Shown here: positions 7,892 through 17,413 of the stretch, piece by piece
Numbering within the stretch: the first letter of the stretch is position 1
How the letters are laid out: each line of letters begins with the position of its first letter
Assembly (NCBI RefSeq): GCF_019704555.1
Contig: NZ_AP024745.1
Location: forward strand, 8,192,501-8,256,500
Direction: 5' to 3'
Source: Actinoplanes sp. L3-i22
GTDB lineage: Bacteria > Actinomycetota > Actinomycetes > Mycobacteriales > Micromonosporaceae
Length of the DNA: 64,000 nt
Program-made: the position numbers and the translations under genes
The notes under the pieces: generated by a model
Database searches by the model: none
Told to the model about the DNA's origin: nothing
Seen by the model: the letters and a program-made list of their open reading frames with translations, nothing else

Positions 7892-8932
7892 TCAGGCGAG
7901 CTTCTTGGACTTCTTGATCGCGGCGGTGAGCGACTCGAGCAGCGGCGCGGCGCCGTTCCAGGAGTAGATCGGGACGGCCTGCCACGGGAAGACCTGGTTG
8001 GCCTTGACCGCGGGCAGCGCGTTCCAGGCCGGCTTCGCGGTCAGGTCCTTCGGCTGCAGGGTCCCGGTGCGGGCGTCCAGGAAGATGATGTCGGCCTGGT
8101 ACTTGTCGGCGTTCTCCCAGCTCAGGGACTCGTAGTAGTCCTGGCCCTTGACCTCGGGGAGGATCAGGTCGACGCCGAGCTCCTTGAAGTACATCAGGTC
8201 GGAGCTGACCGCCGCGCTGGAGACGTAGAAGATGTCCGCGGCGCCGGAGCCGAACAGGACCTTGATGCCGCCGGAGGCCTTCGCGGCGTCGGTCAGGTCC
8301 TGGGCGGCCTTCTCGAAGCGGGCCTTGGCCTCGGCGACCTTCGGCGCGGTCAGGTCGGCGCCCAGCGACTTGGCCAGCTCGGCGTAGCGCTCGATCGGCT
8401 TGTTCAGCGGGACGCGACCGACAGTGATCAGGGCGTTGTTCGGGGCGACGGCGAGGATCTTGTCCTTCGACTCGTCCGGGACGTACCACCACGAGCCCGG
8501 GTCGAACTGGTGGGTGACCAGCAGGTCCGGGGTGAGCGCGGCGTACTTCTCGACGGAGAACTCGCCCCACGCGTTGCCGATGATCTGGACCTTGTTGACG
8601 TCAAGCGAGCCGGCCTGTGCCTCGGCGGTGCCGTCGGCCTTCTTGGTCTCACCGAAGACGCCGACGATCTGGTCCTGGAGGCCCAGGTCGGCCAGGGCGG
8701 CGGCGGTGCCGGTGAAGGCGACGATCTTCGACGGGGCCTTGTCGGCCTTCAGCTCCTTGGGCTGGTCGTCGGTGAAGCTCCACGGGCCGGCGGCAGCGGC
8801 GGACGCGGCCGGCGCGGACGTGTCGTCGTCCTTACCGCCACACGCGCTCAGCACCGCGCCGGCAGCGACGGCGCCACCGGCCGCGAGCAGGCCACGACGG
8901 GACAGGGGCAGGGCGGAAAAAGACATGCTCAC
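7892..8932 (-). CDS. Iron-siderophore ABC transporter substrate-binding lipoprotein
   Basis: A 346-residue periplasmic-binding protein of the FecB/FepB type. The N-terminus has twin Arg (SRRGLLAAGG) and a lipobox ending LSACGG, with the acylated Cys at about 31, so it is a Tat- or Sec-exported lipoprotein. The mature part has the two-lobe pattern of this class, including VAFTGTAAALADLGL, GEFSVEKYAALTPDLLVT and PNNALITVGRVPLNKPIERYAELA. It is divergent from two FecCD permeases and an ATPase, with an iron box between them, so iron-loaded DtxR/IdeR should repress all four genes. The actual siderophore is not evident. Confidence 0.92.
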   Translation of the reverse strand: MSMSFSALPLSRRGLLAAGGAVAAGAVLSACGGKDDDTSAPAASAAAAGPWSFTDDQPKELKADKAPSKIVAFTGTAAALADLGLQDQIVGVFGETKKADGTAEAQAGSLDVNKVQIIGNAWGEFSVEKYAALTPDLLVTHQFDPGSWWYVPDESKDKILAVAPNNALITVGRVPLNKPIERYAELAKSLGADLTAPKVAEAKARFEKAAQDLTDAAKASGGIKVLFGSGAADIFYVSSAAVSSDLMYFKELGVDLILPEVKGQDYYESLSWENADKYQADIIFLDARTGTLQPKDLTAKPAWNALPAVKANQVFPWQAVPIYSWNGAAPLLESLTAAIKKSKKLA

Positions 8933-8971
8933 ATCTTTCGCAGGACAACAACCCGGTCGTTCGAACGGGTG

Positions 8972-8990
8972 GATGGTTAGGCTAACCTAA
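8972..8990. promoter_or_regulatory. DtxR/IdeR-type iron box
   Basis: GGTTAGGCTAACCTAA matches 16 of 19 positions of the actinobacterial iron-box consensus TTAGGTTAGGCTAACCTAA. It lies in the divergent gap of the siderophore-uptake genes, 40 bp before the lipoprotein start, where it can control both directions. Confidence 0.9.
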
Positions 8991-9105
8991 CGAGCCGAAC
9001 GCGCGTCAACAGGATCCGCCGGAAGCGAACGGGAGCCCACCACTGTCCACCATCGACACCCTCGCTGAGCAGCGGGTTCGCACGGGCGCGGTCCGGGCGG
9101 CCGGA

Positions 9106-10056
9106 TTGGTCGCCGCGCTGGCGGTGCTCGCCGTCGTGCTCGTGCTCGGCATCGGCTTCGGCGCGCGCTTCCTGTCCCCCGGCGAGGTCTGGGCCGGCCT
9201 GGTCGACAGCGGCTCGCCGTACTACCGGATCGTCCACGAGATGCGGCTCCCCCGGACGCTGCTCGGCCTGCTCGTCGGCCTGGCACTGGGCCTGGCCGGC
9301 GCGATCATGCAGGCGCTGACCCGCAACCCGCTCGCCGACCCGGGCCTGCTCGGCATCAACGCCGGGGCGTCCGCCGCGGTGGCGACGTCCGCCGCGTTCT
9401 TCGGCGTGGCCACCTTCTCCGGGTACGTGTGGTTCGCGCTCGCCGGTTCGGCCGCCGTCACCGCGCTGGTCTACGCGGTCGGCGGCGGGCGCGCGGCGAC
9501 ACCGGCCCGCCTCGCCCTGGCCGGCGCGGCCCTCAACGCGGCGCTCTACTCGTACGTCAGCGCGGTGCTGCTCGCGAACACCGCCTCGATCCAGAAGGTT
9601 CGCTTCTGGACGGTCGGCTCACTGGCCAGTGCGGACTTCGACACGCTCGGGAAGCTCACCCCGTTCATCGCGGCCGGCGTCCTGCTCGCGCTGGCGACGG
9701 CCCGGCCGCTGAACGCGCTGTCGCTCGGCGACGACGCGGCCCGCGCGCTCGGCGCCCGGCCCGGCGTGATCCGGGCCATGGTGATCGTCGCGGTCACCCT
9801 GCTCTGCGGGGCGGCGACCGCGGCGTGCGGCCCGATCGTCTTCGTCGGCCTGCTCATCCCGCACCTGGTCCGCCCGATCACCGGGCCCGACCTGCGCTGG
9901 ATGCTGCCGTACACGGCGGTGCTCGCCCCGGTCCTGCTGGTCGGCGCGGACGTGCTCGGCCGGGTTGTCGGCAGCCCCGGCGAGCTGCAGGTCGGCGTGG
10001 TCACCGCGGTGCTCGGCGGTCCCCTCTTCCTCTACCTGGTGCGAGTCGCGAAATGA
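9106..10056 (+). CDS. Iron-siderophore ABC transporter permease (FecCD family), first subunit
   Basis: At least 316 residues with about nine membrane helices, typical of FecCD/BtuC permeases. Family marks are ITRNPLADPGLLGINAGAS-like (here LTRNPLADPGLLGINAGAS), GRAATPARLALAGAALNA and GPIVFVGLLIPHLVRP. The TTG at 9106 opens directly into the first helix, which is short for the family. An in-frame CTG at 9043 follows GGGAG by 7 nt and would add 21 residues (STIDTLAEQRVRTGAVRAAG) like the cytoplasmic leader of homologues; I think this is the likelier start. The gene overlaps the next permease by ATGA. Confidence 0.9.
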   Translation: MVAALAVLAVVLVLGIGFGARFLSPGEVWAGLVDSGSPYYRIVHEMRLPRTLLGLLVGLALGLAGAIMQALTRNPLADPGLLGINAGASAAVATSAAFFGVATFSGYVWFALAGSAAVTALVYAVGGGRAATPARLALAGAALNAALYSYVSAVLLANTASIQKVRFWTVGSLASADFDTLGKLTPFIAAGVLLALATARPLNALSLGDDAARALGARPGVIRAMVIVAVTLLCGAATAACGPIVFVGLLIPHLVRPITGPDLRWMLPYTAVLAPVLLVGADVLGRVVGSPGELQVGVVTAVLGGPLFLYLVRVAK

Positions 10057-11045
10057 TGACCGTCCGACCCCGCGCCGTCGTCATCGGCGTCGCCGCGCTG
10101 CTCGCCATGGCCGCGACGGCCGTGCTCACCCTGGGCACCGGCGACTTCCCGATCGCCCCCGCCGACGTGATCCGGACCCTGGCCGGCCAGGGCACCGCCG
10201 CGCAGGCGTTCATCGTCAACGAGCTGCGCCTGCCCCGGGTGATCACCGCGATCCTGGTCGGGATGGCCCTCGCGGCCGGTGGCGCGGTCTTCCAGTCGAT
10301 CACCCGCAACCCGCTGGGCAGCCCGGACGTGCTCGGCATCACCAGCGGCGCGGGGGCCGCGGCGCTGGCCGTGGTGGTCCTGGGCGGCAGCAGCACCCAG
10401 CTCTCCCTCGCCGCGGTGGCCGGCGGCATCGCCACCGCCCTGCTGATCCAGCTGATCGGCGGCCGGCGGGGGCTGCAGGGCTACCGGTTCATCCTGATCG
10501 GCGTCGGGATGACCGCGATCCTCAACGGGATCATGGGCTGGCTGCTGACCAAGGGCGTCCAGATGGAGAACGCCCGGGCGATGCTCTGGCTCACCGGCAG
10601 CTTCGACGGGCGGGGCTGGGAGGACGCGTTGCCGCTGCTCGGCGTGCTGATCGTGACCATCCCGATCCTCGCCGTCGGCTGCGGCCCGGGCCTGCGGATG
10701 CTGGAGATGGGCGACGACCTCGCGGCCGGGCTGGGCGTCCCGGTCCGGCGGCTGCGCAACGGCACGCTGCTGATCGCCTCGCTGGTGGTGGCGTGCGCGA
10801 CGGCCGCGGCCGGGCCGGTCAACTTCGTCGCGCTGATCGCCCCGAACATCGCCCGGCGGCTGACCCGCGCGCCCGGCCCGAACCTGCTGCCGTCGATGGC
10901 GATCGGCGCGCTGCTCGCGGTCGGCGCCGACTGGCTGGCCATGCACTCCGGGTATCCGCTGCCGGTCGGGGTGGTCACCGGCGCGCTGGGCGGCGGCTAT
11001 CTCGTGTGGCTGCTGGTCAGCGAGCGCAAGGCGGGTCGAATCTGA
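10053..11045 (+). CDS. Iron-siderophore ABC transporter permease (FecCD family), second subunit
   Basis: A 330-residue partner permease of the same family. It contains LRLPRVITAILVGMALAAGG, ITRNPLGSPDVLGITSGA and GPVNFVALIAPNIARRLTR, the last being the family's cytoplasmic coupling region. Its ATG overlaps the stop of the first permease, so the two should be made in equal amounts as a heterodimer. The ATPase follows after 28 bp. Confidence 0.93.
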   Translation: MMTVRPRAVVIGVAALLAMAATAVLTLGTGDFPIAPADVIRTLAGQGTAAQAFIVNELRLPRVITAILVGMALAAGGAVFQSITRNPLGSPDVLGITSGAGAAALAVVVLGGSSTQLSLAAVAGGIATALLIQLIGGRRGLQGYRFILIGVGMTAILNGIMGWLLTKGVQMENARAMLWLTGSFDGRGWEDALPLLGVLIVTIPILAVGCGPGLRMLEMGDDLAAGLGVPVRRLRNGTLLIASLVVACATAAAGPVNFVALIAPNIARRLTRAPGPNLLPSMAIGALLAVGADWLAMHSGYPLPVGVVTGALGGGYLVWLLVSERKAGRI

Positions 11046-11073
11046 TGATCAACTTTAGGTGTGGGGTGCGGAG

Positions 11074-11892
11074 ATGAGCCGACTGAGCGGGACCGGGATG
11101 ACCCTGGCGTACGACAAGCGGGTCATCGCGGAGGAGCTGAGCGTCGAGATCCCGGACGGCTCGTTCACCGTGATCATCGGCCCGAACGCGTGCGGCAAGT
11201 CGACCCTGCTGCGCGCGCTGTCCCGGCTGCTCAAGCCGACCGTCGGGACGGTCCTGCTGGACGGGACGGACGTGCACTCGCTGCCGACCCGGACCGTCGC
11301 GAAGACCCTCGGCCTGCTCCCCCAGTCGTCCACCGCGCCGGACGGGATCAGCGTCGCCGAGCTGGTCGCCCGCGGCCGCTACCCGCACCAGGGCCTGCTG
11401 CGCCGCTGGTCGGCCGAGGACGAGCGGGTGGTCACCGAGTCGATGGCCGCGACCGGGGTCGGCGACCTGGCCGACCGCAACGTCGACGAGCTCTCCGGCG
11501 GGCAGCGCCAGCGCGTCTGGATCGCCATGGCGCTGGCCCAGCAGACCCCGTTGCTGCTGCTCGACGAGCCGACCACGTACCTGGACATCGCGCACCAGAT
11601 CGAGGTCCTCGACCTCTGCGCCGAGCTGCACGAGCGCCAGGGCCGGACGCTTGTCGCGGTGCTGCACGACCTGAACCACGCCGCCCGCTACGCCACCCAC
11701 CTGATCGCCATGCGGGACGGGAAGGTCGCGAAATCCGGACAGCCGGGCGAGGTGCTCACCGCGGCGCTCGTCGAGGACGTCTTCGGACTTCCGTGCCGAG
11801 TCATCGACGACCCGGAGACCGGCACCCCTCTGGTCGTTCCCGCCGCACGCAAGCGCATCCAGGCGGAAACCTCAGCAAACGCAGAAGTCTGA
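11074..11892 (+). CDS. Iron-siderophore ABC transporter ATP-binding protein (FecE/FepC type)
   Basis: A 272-residue ATPase. Walker A is GPNACGKST (about 37-45), the signature is [10 protein letters not shown], Walker B is [16 protein letters not shown], and the switch His is in [11 protein letters not shown]; the TTYLDI segment is characteristic of FecE-type ATPases. ATG 11074 is preceded by GCGGAG. An upstream in-frame TTG-like start at 11059 would add five residues without a ribosome site. A strong intrinsic terminator follows 2 bp after the stop. Confidence 0.93.
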   Translation: MSRLSGTGMTLAYDKRVIAEELSVEIPDGSFTVIIGPNACGKSTLLRALSRLLKPTVGTVLLDGTDVHSLPTRTVAKTLGLLPQSSTAPDGISVAELVARGRYPHQGLLRRWSAEDERVVTESMAATGVGDLADRNVDELSGGQRQRVWIAMALAQQTPLLLLDEPTTYLDIAHQIEVLDLCAELHERQGRTLVAVLHDLNHAARYATHLIAMRDGKVAKSGQPGEVLTAALVEDVFGLPCRVIDDPETGTPLVVPAARKRIQAETSANAEV

Positions 11893-11894
11893 CG

Positions 11895-11919
11895 AAAAGG
11901 GGGATGCAGTCCCCTTTTT
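11895..11919 (+). terminator. Intrinsic terminator of the siderophore-uptake operon
   Basis: AAAAGGGG (11895-11902) pairs with CCCCTTTT (11911-11918) around an 8-nt loop, ending in a T run. It lies directly after the ATPase stop and before the chemoreceptor gene. Confidence 0.9.
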
Positions 11920-11939
11920 CCGGGCTTATGGGAGCAACC

Positions 11940-13538
11940 ATGTCCATCGAACCCGTGCCGAACGGCAACGTGCTGGCCCGCTGGTTCAGCGACCTCCGGG
12001 TGCGCACCAAGATCCTCGCGTCGGTGCTGCTCATCGCGGTGGTCGTCACCGGCGCCTGCGTGCTCGCGGTGGTGCGGATGGGCGACATGGACGAACGCAT
12101 GGCCGGCGTCCGCAACCAGAACATGACGAACATCGACCTGCTCGGCAGGATCCGGGGCGCGCAGGCCGAGATCGCCCACTTCGCCGCGATGTCCGGCTCG
12201 TCGTCGACGGCGGCCGAGCGGGCGACCGCGGGGCAGGGCACGGCCAAGGCGGTCCAGGCGCTCGACGAGACGCTCAAGCAGTACGACGCGCAGCCGAAGA
12301 GCGCCGAGGCGGCCACCGTCACCGAGAAGCTGCTCGACTTCGTCGCCACGTTCGAGCAGGCGCTGACCGACGCCCAGTCCGGCAAACCGGTCCAGCCGTC
12401 GGTCTTCAACACCTCGGTCGGCGGCATGTCGGAGACCGTCGGCGAACTGTCCCGGGTCGAGAACACCGGCGCGCTCGCGGCGCTCGACCAGGCGCACGCC
12501 AACTACGTCTCGGCCCGCCGGGACGTGATGATCACGCTCGGCCTGGCGCTGCTCGCCGGCATCGGGTTCGCGCTGCTCATCTCCGGTTCGATCACCCGCC
12601 GCCTGCACCCGGTGGCCGAGGCGATGGAGGCGATGGCGGCCGGCAACCTGAACCTGAGCGTCCCCGCGTCCGGCCGCGACGAGATCGGCGCGATGGCCCG
12701 CGCGGTCAACAAGGCCACCACCTCGGTGCGGGACACGGTCACCGCACTCGCCGAGGGCGCCCAGCTGCTCGCCCACAGCTCCCAGGAGCTGGCCCGGGTC
12801 AACGACCAGACGGTGGCCGGCTCCCGGGCGGTCACCGACCAGGCCGAGGCGGCGAACGGCTCGGCCGCCGAGGTCTCGTTCAACCTGCAGACCGTCGCCA
12901 CCGGCGCGGACGAGATGGCCCAGGCGATCCAGGAGATCTCGCAGAGCGCCACCGCCAGCGCCGGCGTCACCATGGAAGCGGTCGAGGTCGTCGCGCAGAC
13001 CACCCAGACGGTCAGCAAGCTCGGCGCCAGCTCCCAGGAGATCGGCGCCGTGGTCAAGGTGATCACCTCGATCGCCGAGCAGACGAACCTGCTCGCCCTG
13101 AACGCGACGATCGAGGCGGCCCGGGCCGGCGAGTCCGGCAAGGGCTTCGCGGTCGTCGCCGGCGAGGTCAAGGAGCTCGCGCAGGAGACCGCGAAGGCGA
13201 CCGAGGACATCTCGCAGCGGGTGCAGGCGATCCAGTCCGACACCGAGAGCGCGGTCGCCGCGATCGTCCGGATCGGCGAGGTGATCGAGAAGATCAACCA
13301 GTTCCAGACCACGATCGCGTCGGCCGTCGAGGAGCAGACCGCGACGACCGCCGAGATGAACCGCAACGTGGCCACCGCGGCGGCCGGGGCGTCGGAGATC
13401 GCCCGCAACATCAACGGCGTCTCCAGCGCGGCCGAGCAGAGCACGATGACGGTGGCGGCGGGCCAGCGGGCCGCCGCCGAGCTGGCCACCCTCGCCTCCG
13501 ACATGAACCAGCTGGTCAGCCGCTTCACCTACCGCTGA
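11940..13538 (+). CDS. Methyl-accepting chemotaxis protein
   Basis: A 532-residue chemoreceptor. It has a short cytoplasmic leader, TM1 (about 24-45), a roughly 150-residue extracellular four-helix-bundle-like sensor, TM2 (about 195-215), a HAMP domain (about 216-270, [21 protein letters not shown]), and a long coiled coil ending in the signalling hairpin. The hairpin tip reads [24 protein letters not shown]...[14 protein letters not shown], the near-invariant MCP motif. GGAG precedes ATG 11940 by 5 nt; an in-frame ATG at 11928 lacks this. No chemotaxis genes adjoin it. Its ligand is unknown, although its place behind the iron genes may be fortuitous because a terminator separates them. Confidence 0.93.
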   Translation: MSIEPVPNGNVLARWFSDLRVRTKILASVLLIAVVVTGACVLAVVRMGDMDERMAGVRNQNMTNIDLLGRIRGAQAEIAHFAAMSGSSSTAAERATAGQGTAKAVQALDETLKQYDAQPKSAEAATVTEKLLDFVATFEQALTDAQSGKPVQPSVFNTSVGGMSETVGELSRVENTGALAALDQAHANYVSARRDVMITLGLALLAGIGFALLISGSITRRLHPVAEAMEAMAAGNLNLSVPASGRDEIGAMARAVNKATTSVRDTVTALAEGAQLLAHSSQELARVNDQTVAGSRAVTDQAEAANGSAAEVSFNLQTVATGADEMAQAIQEISQSATASAGVTMEAVEVVAQTTQTVSKLGASSQEIGAVVKVITSIAEQTNLLALNATIEAARAGESGKGFAVVAGEVKELAQETAKATEDISQRVQAIQSDTESAVAAIVRIGEVIEKINQFQTTIASAVEEQTATTAEMNRNVATAAAGASEIARNINGVSSAAEQSTMTVAAGQRAAAELATLASDMNQLVSRFTYR

Positions 13539-13557
13539 GTGAATTCCCCGACGAACC

Positions 13558-13710
13558 TTCAAGATCAAATTCTTTATTGCCTCGGCTGCGGCCGATAACT
13601 GATCGTCGCTCCCGCGGGGACCCTTCCGGGCCTCGCAGGGCGCGGGGCGCCCAGAACGCGAGACCCTCCAGGGCGACGTCCGCCGTTGGTCACGGTTTCA
13701 AAGACCCGGT
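13558..13710 (-). repeat. Dispersed palindromic intergenic element, copy C
   Basis: Same element as copies A and B but inverted, matching the direction of the Ldh-type gene whose 3' end it covers. On the minus strand it runs from GGGTCTTTGAAACCGTGACC, which encodes the gene's last residues and TGA, through the hairpin core and GGTCCCCGCGGGAGCGACGA to GGCAATAAAGAATTTGATCT. It lies between the convergent chemoreceptor and Ldh-type genes. Confidence 0.88.
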
Positions 13711-14751
13711 CGGCTGGGGGACGCCGAGCTTCTCCGCGGCCACCTGGAGTTCTGACCAGACTTTCGCGGCCACCGGGATGCCCTTGGCAGCGCGGGACTC
13801 GGCGACCGCCGCACTGTTCTCGCCCGGGTAACGGATCTCCGTGTCCTCGTCGGCCCGGGCAAGACTCTTCAGCGTGTCCAGCGTGGCGCCGACGGCTGGA
13901 CCGAAGTCCGAGGACGAGCCGAAGGCGGCCGGGTCCAGGGCGAGGATCAGCGCGTTCTGACGGTGCACCCGGCCCTGCGGGTCGTCCGAGTGGAACGAGC
14001 TGAGGATCGGCGCGCCGACCAGGACGCTGGTGAGCAGCTCGAAGACCAGCGACATGCCGGCGCCCTTGACGCCGCCGAGCGGGAGCGGGAGCTTCGCCAA
14101 GTTCGGGTCGGTGGTCGGCACGCCGTCGGCGGTGGCCGCGGTGCCCGGCGGAAGCTCCTTCCCGGCGTTGCGGAACTGGGCGATCTTGCCGAGGGCGATG
14201 CCGGCGGTGGCCATGTCGAGCAGGGCCGGGGCGTGGCCGGGCGCCGGGACGGCGATCGACAGCGGGCTGGTGGCCACCGCCGCGCCCTTGACCCCGGGGT
14301 AGGCCATGTTCGGCATCCCGGCGACGAACGCGATCCCGATCAGCCCCCGCGCGGCGATCGTCGAGGTGTAGTAGCCGATCGCTCCGGTGTGGACGGTCTG
14401 CCGGACCCCGACGATGCCGGCCCCGCTGGTGCGGGCGCGGGCGACCGCCTCGTCCGCCGCCGCGCTCAGCGCGACCGGCCCCGGCGCACGGTCGGCGTCC
14501 AGCACGGCGACCGCCGCGGTGGTCGACGTGAAGCTCAACGAGGGAGCGCGGTTGGCCTCCCCCGAGTCGAGCAGTTCCAGGTAGCGCGGCACCCGGGAGG
14601 CGCCGTGCGAGTCGACCCCGCGCAGGCTGGCCCAGGTGAGGACGTCGGCGGTCACCGCGGCGTGCTCCGCGCCGAGGCCGGCCGCGATGAACAGGGCGGT
14701 GGTGAAGGAGCGCAGGTCGTCGGCGGGGACGAGCAACTTGGGTGCGGGCAT
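13690..14751 (-). CDS. Ldh-family (malate/L-lactate/ureidoglycolate) oxidoreductase
   Basis: A 353-residue NAD(P)-dependent dehydrogenase of the Ldh_2 family, unrelated to classical lactate dehydrogenase. The family pattern is clear: DSHGASRVPRYLELL (substrate and catalytic His region, about 50-64), VRQTVHTGAIGYYTSTIA, MPNMAYPGVKGAAVATSPLSIAVP and GGVKGAGMSLVFELLTSVLVG. It should interconvert a 2-hydroxy acid and a 2-oxo acid. It is the last gene of the operon amidohydrolase - ThDP enzyme - Ldh, 11 bp after the ThDP gene. The C-terminal GSLKP and stop lie in the repeat element. Confidence 0.88.
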   Translation of the reverse strand: MPAPKLLVPADDLRSFTTALFIAAGLGAEHAAVTADVLTWASLRGVDSHGASRVPRYLELLDSGEANRAPSLSFTSTTAAVAVLDADRAPGPVALSAAADEAVARARTSGAGIVGVRQTVHTGAIGYYTSTIAARGLIGIAFVAGMPNMAYPGVKGAAVATSPLSIAVPAPGHAPALLDMATAGIALGKIAQFRNAGKELPPGTAATADGVPTTDPNLAKLPLPLGGVKGAGMSLVFELLTSVLVGAPILSSFHSDDPQGRVHRQNALILALDPAAFGSSSDFGPAVGATLDTLKSLARADEDTEIRYPGENSAAVAESRAAKGIPVAAKVWSELQVAAEKLGVPQPTGSLKP

Positions 14752-14762
14752 GGGGGAAGGTC

Positions 14763-16442
14763 CTAACGGGAGACGCGGACGTTGACGATCGCGGTGGTGC
14801 CGCCGCGGACGGCCTTGACCGCCCGATCCAGCGCGGGCCGCAGCTCGGCCGGGGCGGCGACGGTCTCGCCGTGCATGCCGAACGGTTCCGCGAACGCGGC
14901 CAGGTCGGGCTGGTCGGTCAGGTCGTTGCCGAGGAACTCACCGGTCTCCACGGCCGCGCCCTGCGGGTAGAAGCGCAGGTGGTTCAGCTTCATCGACCGG
15001 TACTCGGCGTTGTTGAAGACCACGATCAGCAGCGGCAACCCGTTGGCCCGGGCGGCCTGCAGCGACTGGACGATCGGGTTGTAGAGGAACGCGCCGTCCC
15101 CGATGGTCAGCGCGACCGTCCGGTCCGGCAGAGCCAGCTTCACGCCGAGCGCGACGGCGAGCCCCTGGCCGAGGCCACCCTGCACGTAGAAGTACGCGTC
15201 GGGCCGGGTCGCCCGCAGGTGCCGCTGGACGACGCGGCTGTGCGTGATCGTCTCGTCGACCACCACCCCCTCGCCGCCCAGAACCGCACGCAACTCGGCG
15301 GCCAGCAGAACGGGGTCGATCACCGGGGCGGCGGCGGCCCGGGCCTCGGCAGCGGCGACGGAGGCGACCTCGGCGTCGTGGCGGGACGGGTCCGATGGCC
15401 GTACCGGAAAGCCTTGTTCTTTGAATCTGACCGCGAGCTCGCGCAGGGTCGCCGCGACGCCGCCCTCGAGGTAGTGATCGGCGTTGAGGACCTGGTAGGC
15501 GATGTGCGGCCGCTGCGGCTGCTCGTCGATCACGACGATCCTGGCGAGGGCCGGCCGGCGCGACGGCGGGTAGAACGGCGCGCGGCAGTTGAGCAGCACG
15601 ATCACGTCGGCGGTGTCGACGAACGGCTCGATCTCGCCGCCGGCGTGCAGCTCGTGGTCGCGCGGGAAGTTCACGCAGACCGCGGAGTTCGGCTCGACGA
15701 CCGGGATGCGCAGCGCCTCGGCGAACTCGACCAGCGCTTCCAGGCCGCCGGGCTCGCGACCGGTCGTCTCGGTGATGATCACCGGGTTCGCAGCCGACGC
15801 CAGCAGGTCCAGAACCGCCTGGATGTCCTCGGCCGTGCTGACCGTGTTGCCGTGCGGCACGACCGGCTTCGGGTCCGGAGCATCCCACGGGTCGAGCAGC
15901 ACTTCGAGCGGGATGTTGAGGTAGACCGGGCCGGCCGGCGACTTGGCCGCCAGCTCGGCCCCACGGGTGATCATGGTGGGCAGCGTGTGGACGCTGGCCG
16001 CCTGCGAGGACCACTTGGTGAACGGCGCGGCCATCAGGTGCGGACCGCCGACCACCGACAGGTTGCGGTACCACTGGCCGCCCGGGTCCGGCCCCGGACC
16101 GTCGCCGTAGGTGATCGACTCGGACGAGGCGACCACCATCGGCGCGCCGGCCAGCAGCGCGCCGTGGATCGCCATCGAGCCCTGCAGCAGGCCCGGCCCG
16201 GCGTGCAGGAGCACGCCCTGGGCGCGGCGGGTGACCAGGGCGTACCCGGTCGCCATGCCGACCGCCACGGTCTCATGGAGCAGGTCGAGGTACGACGGGC
16301 AGGGCAGTCCGTCCCGGTGGCGGCGGGCCAGCGACTCCCACACCGGGGCCCATTCGGACCCCGGTGAGGAGAAGATGTAGTCCGCCCCGACCGCGTTGAA
16401 CGCGCTGACGACCGCGTCGCCGCCATCGGAGTGCGAAGCCAT
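14763..16442 (-). CDS. ThDP-dependent 2-oxo acid decarboxylase/acetolactate synthase-like enzyme
   Basis: A 559-residue enzyme with the three-domain layout of the pyruvate decarboxylase/benzoylformate decarboxylase/acetolactate synthase superfamily. The catalytic Glu is in LLHETVAVGMATGYA (about 50), the central domain spans about 190-330, and the ThDP motif is GDGAFLYN...NN (TIGDG to VVFNNAEY) in the last third. ATG 16442 follows the amidohydrolase stop by one base; the upstream open frame is antisense-like. The neighbours, a hydrolase before it and a 2-hydroxy acid dehydrogenase after it, suggest decarboxylation or condensation of a 2-oxo acid from ring-fission. The exact substrate is not deducible. 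Confidence 0.85.
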   Translation of the reverse strand: MASHSDGGDAVVSAFNAVGADYIFSSPGSEWAPVWESLARRHRDGLPCPSYLDLLHETVAVGMATGYALVTRRAQGVLLHAGPGLLQGSMAIHGALLAGAPMVVASSESITYGDGPGPDPGGQWYRNLSVVGGPHLMAAPFTKWSSQAASVHTLPTMITRGAELAAKSPAGPVYLNIPLEVLLDPWDAPDPKPVVPHGNTVSTAEDIQAVLDLLASAANPVIITETTGREPGGLEALVEFAEALRIPVVEPNSAVCVNFPRDHELHAGGEIEPFVDTADVIVLLNCRAPFYPPSRRPALARIVVIDEQPQRPHIAYQVLNADHYLEGGVAATLRELAVRFKEQGFPVRPSDPSRHDAEVASVAAAEARAAAAPVIDPVLLAAELRAVLGGEGVVVDETITHSRVVQRHLRATRPDAYFYVQGGLGQGLAVALGVKLALPDRTVALTIGDGAFLYNPIVQSLQAARANGLPLLIVVFNNAEYRSMKLNHLRFYPQGAAVETGEFLGNDLTDQPDLAAFAEPFGMHGETVAAPAELRPALDRAVKAVRGGTTAIVNVRVSR

Positions 16443-16443
16443 G

Positions 16444-17319
16444 TCAGTTCCCGGTCGAGGTCGGCGTGATCGGCCAGCCGAGGACCTCGCAGATGCCCCG
16501 GCCCATGATCCACTCAAGCTCTTCGGCGGTGAAGTCGTAGTGCTTGGTGAACTGCTCGATGGTCTCCACGTAGCTGAGGCCGTGGCCCAGCAGACGGGTG
16601 ATGTCGGTGCCCCAGAAGCAGCGCTCCGGGCCCATCTTGTCCACCATCTCACGGACGTACTTCTCGATGTTCAGGTTCGGGAACGGCTGCGTCGAGTAGC
16701 CGGGCAGCGCCGAGACCTTCACGTAGATGTTCGGGTACTTGTGCAGGTCGGCGGTCTCCGACACCCAGTAGCCGATGGCGTCGTCGACGCACCGGGCCAT
16801 GATCCCCATGTGGTCGATGATCAGCTTCAGGCCGGGGTGCTTCCCGGCGATCGCGCCCAGCTCGGCCTTCCAGATCGGCGCGTGCACCATGGTCGGGATG
16901 TTCAGCTCCTCGGCCAGCGGCCAGTACCAGTCGTTGGTGCCGTCGATCATCCAGTTGCGGTCGATCGGGCGGTGGAACGTCAGCCGGGTGCCCTTGATGT
17001 ACGGGTTCTGCGCGAAGTCCCGCAGCATCGCCGTCCCCTCGGCCGGCTTGTTCTGCGGGATCCGCGCCATGATCCCGAACCGGTCCGGGTACGCCTCGCA
17101 CGCTTCGAGGGCGTAGTCGATGCGGTCGCCCTCCCAGGACGGCGGGAGGATCAGCGCGCGGTTGACGCCGGCCTCGTCCATCAGCGCGAGGCACTCCTCG
17201 TACGAGAAGGGGTCCTCCCGGTGTCCGTTCAGCCGGATCCGTTCGCGGGCTCCCGGAACCCAGGGGCGGTCCGGGGTCTCTTCCTTCCAGATGTGCACCT
17301 GGGAGTCGACGACGAACAT
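16444..17319 (-). CDS. Amidohydrolase-2 family (TIM-barrel) hydrolase or decarboxylase
   Basis: A 291-residue protein of the amidohydrolase_2 family (COG2159/COG3618 type), which includes lactonases such as LigI and nonoxidative decarboxylases such as gamma-resorcylate decarboxylase. The N-terminus is VDSQVHIW, so the first His of the usual HxH pair is Gln here. Other expected elements are IPTMVHAP (strand-5 His), IIDHMG and FWGTDITR with the catalytic Asp. It is the first gene of a three-gene operon, and a palindrome matching one before the dioxygenase operon lies 70-86 bp upstream. Confidence 0.85.
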   Translation of the reverse strand: MFVVDSQVHIWKEETPDRPWVPGARERIRLNGHREDPFSYEECLALMDEAGVNRALILPPSWEGDRIDYALEACEAYPDRFGIMARIPQNKPAEGTAMLRDFAQNPYIKGTRLTFHRPIDRNWMIDGTNDWYWPLAEELNIPTMVHAPIWKAELGAIAGKHPGLKLIIDHMGIMARCVDDAIGYWVSETADLHKYPNIYVKVSALPGYSTQPFPNLNIEKYVREMVDKMGPERCFWGTDITRLLGHGLSYVETIEQFTKHYDFTAEELEWIMGRGICEVLGWPITPTSTGN

Positions 17320-17388
17320 ATGAGTTTCCTTTCGATCCGGTTGTGAAAGACGCTAGGGAAGAAATCGCGTGGTGCGGAGTCCGTAGCG

Positions 17389-17405
17389 TGCAATCGGTTC
17401 TTGCA
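17389..17405. promoter_or_regulatory. Predicted LysR-type operator, site 2
   Basis: TGCAA (17389-17393) and TTGCA (17401-17405) flank 7 bp, giving the core GCAA-N7-TTGC. The core ends 71 bp before the amidohydrolase start. The same core lies 72 bp before the dioxygenase operon, so one LysR regulator may serve both. Confidence 0.55.
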
Positions 17406-17413
17406 TGAATGCG

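Noticed and set aside
11061..11939. 825-residue open frame joining the siderophore ATPase region to the chemoreceptor
   Set aside because: The first 293 codons are an out-of-frame shadow of the ATPase gene, rich in Arg/Pro, and the intrinsic terminator at 11895 lies within it. Only the part from 11940 is the real chemoreceptor.
13577..13831. Conserved small peptide (RPITDRRSRGDP...) encoded antisense in the dispersed elements
   Set aside because: It recurs because the DNA element is repeated; the frame is broken in copy D, starts differ, there is no ribosome site, and the DNA outside codon-conserving positions is just as conserved.
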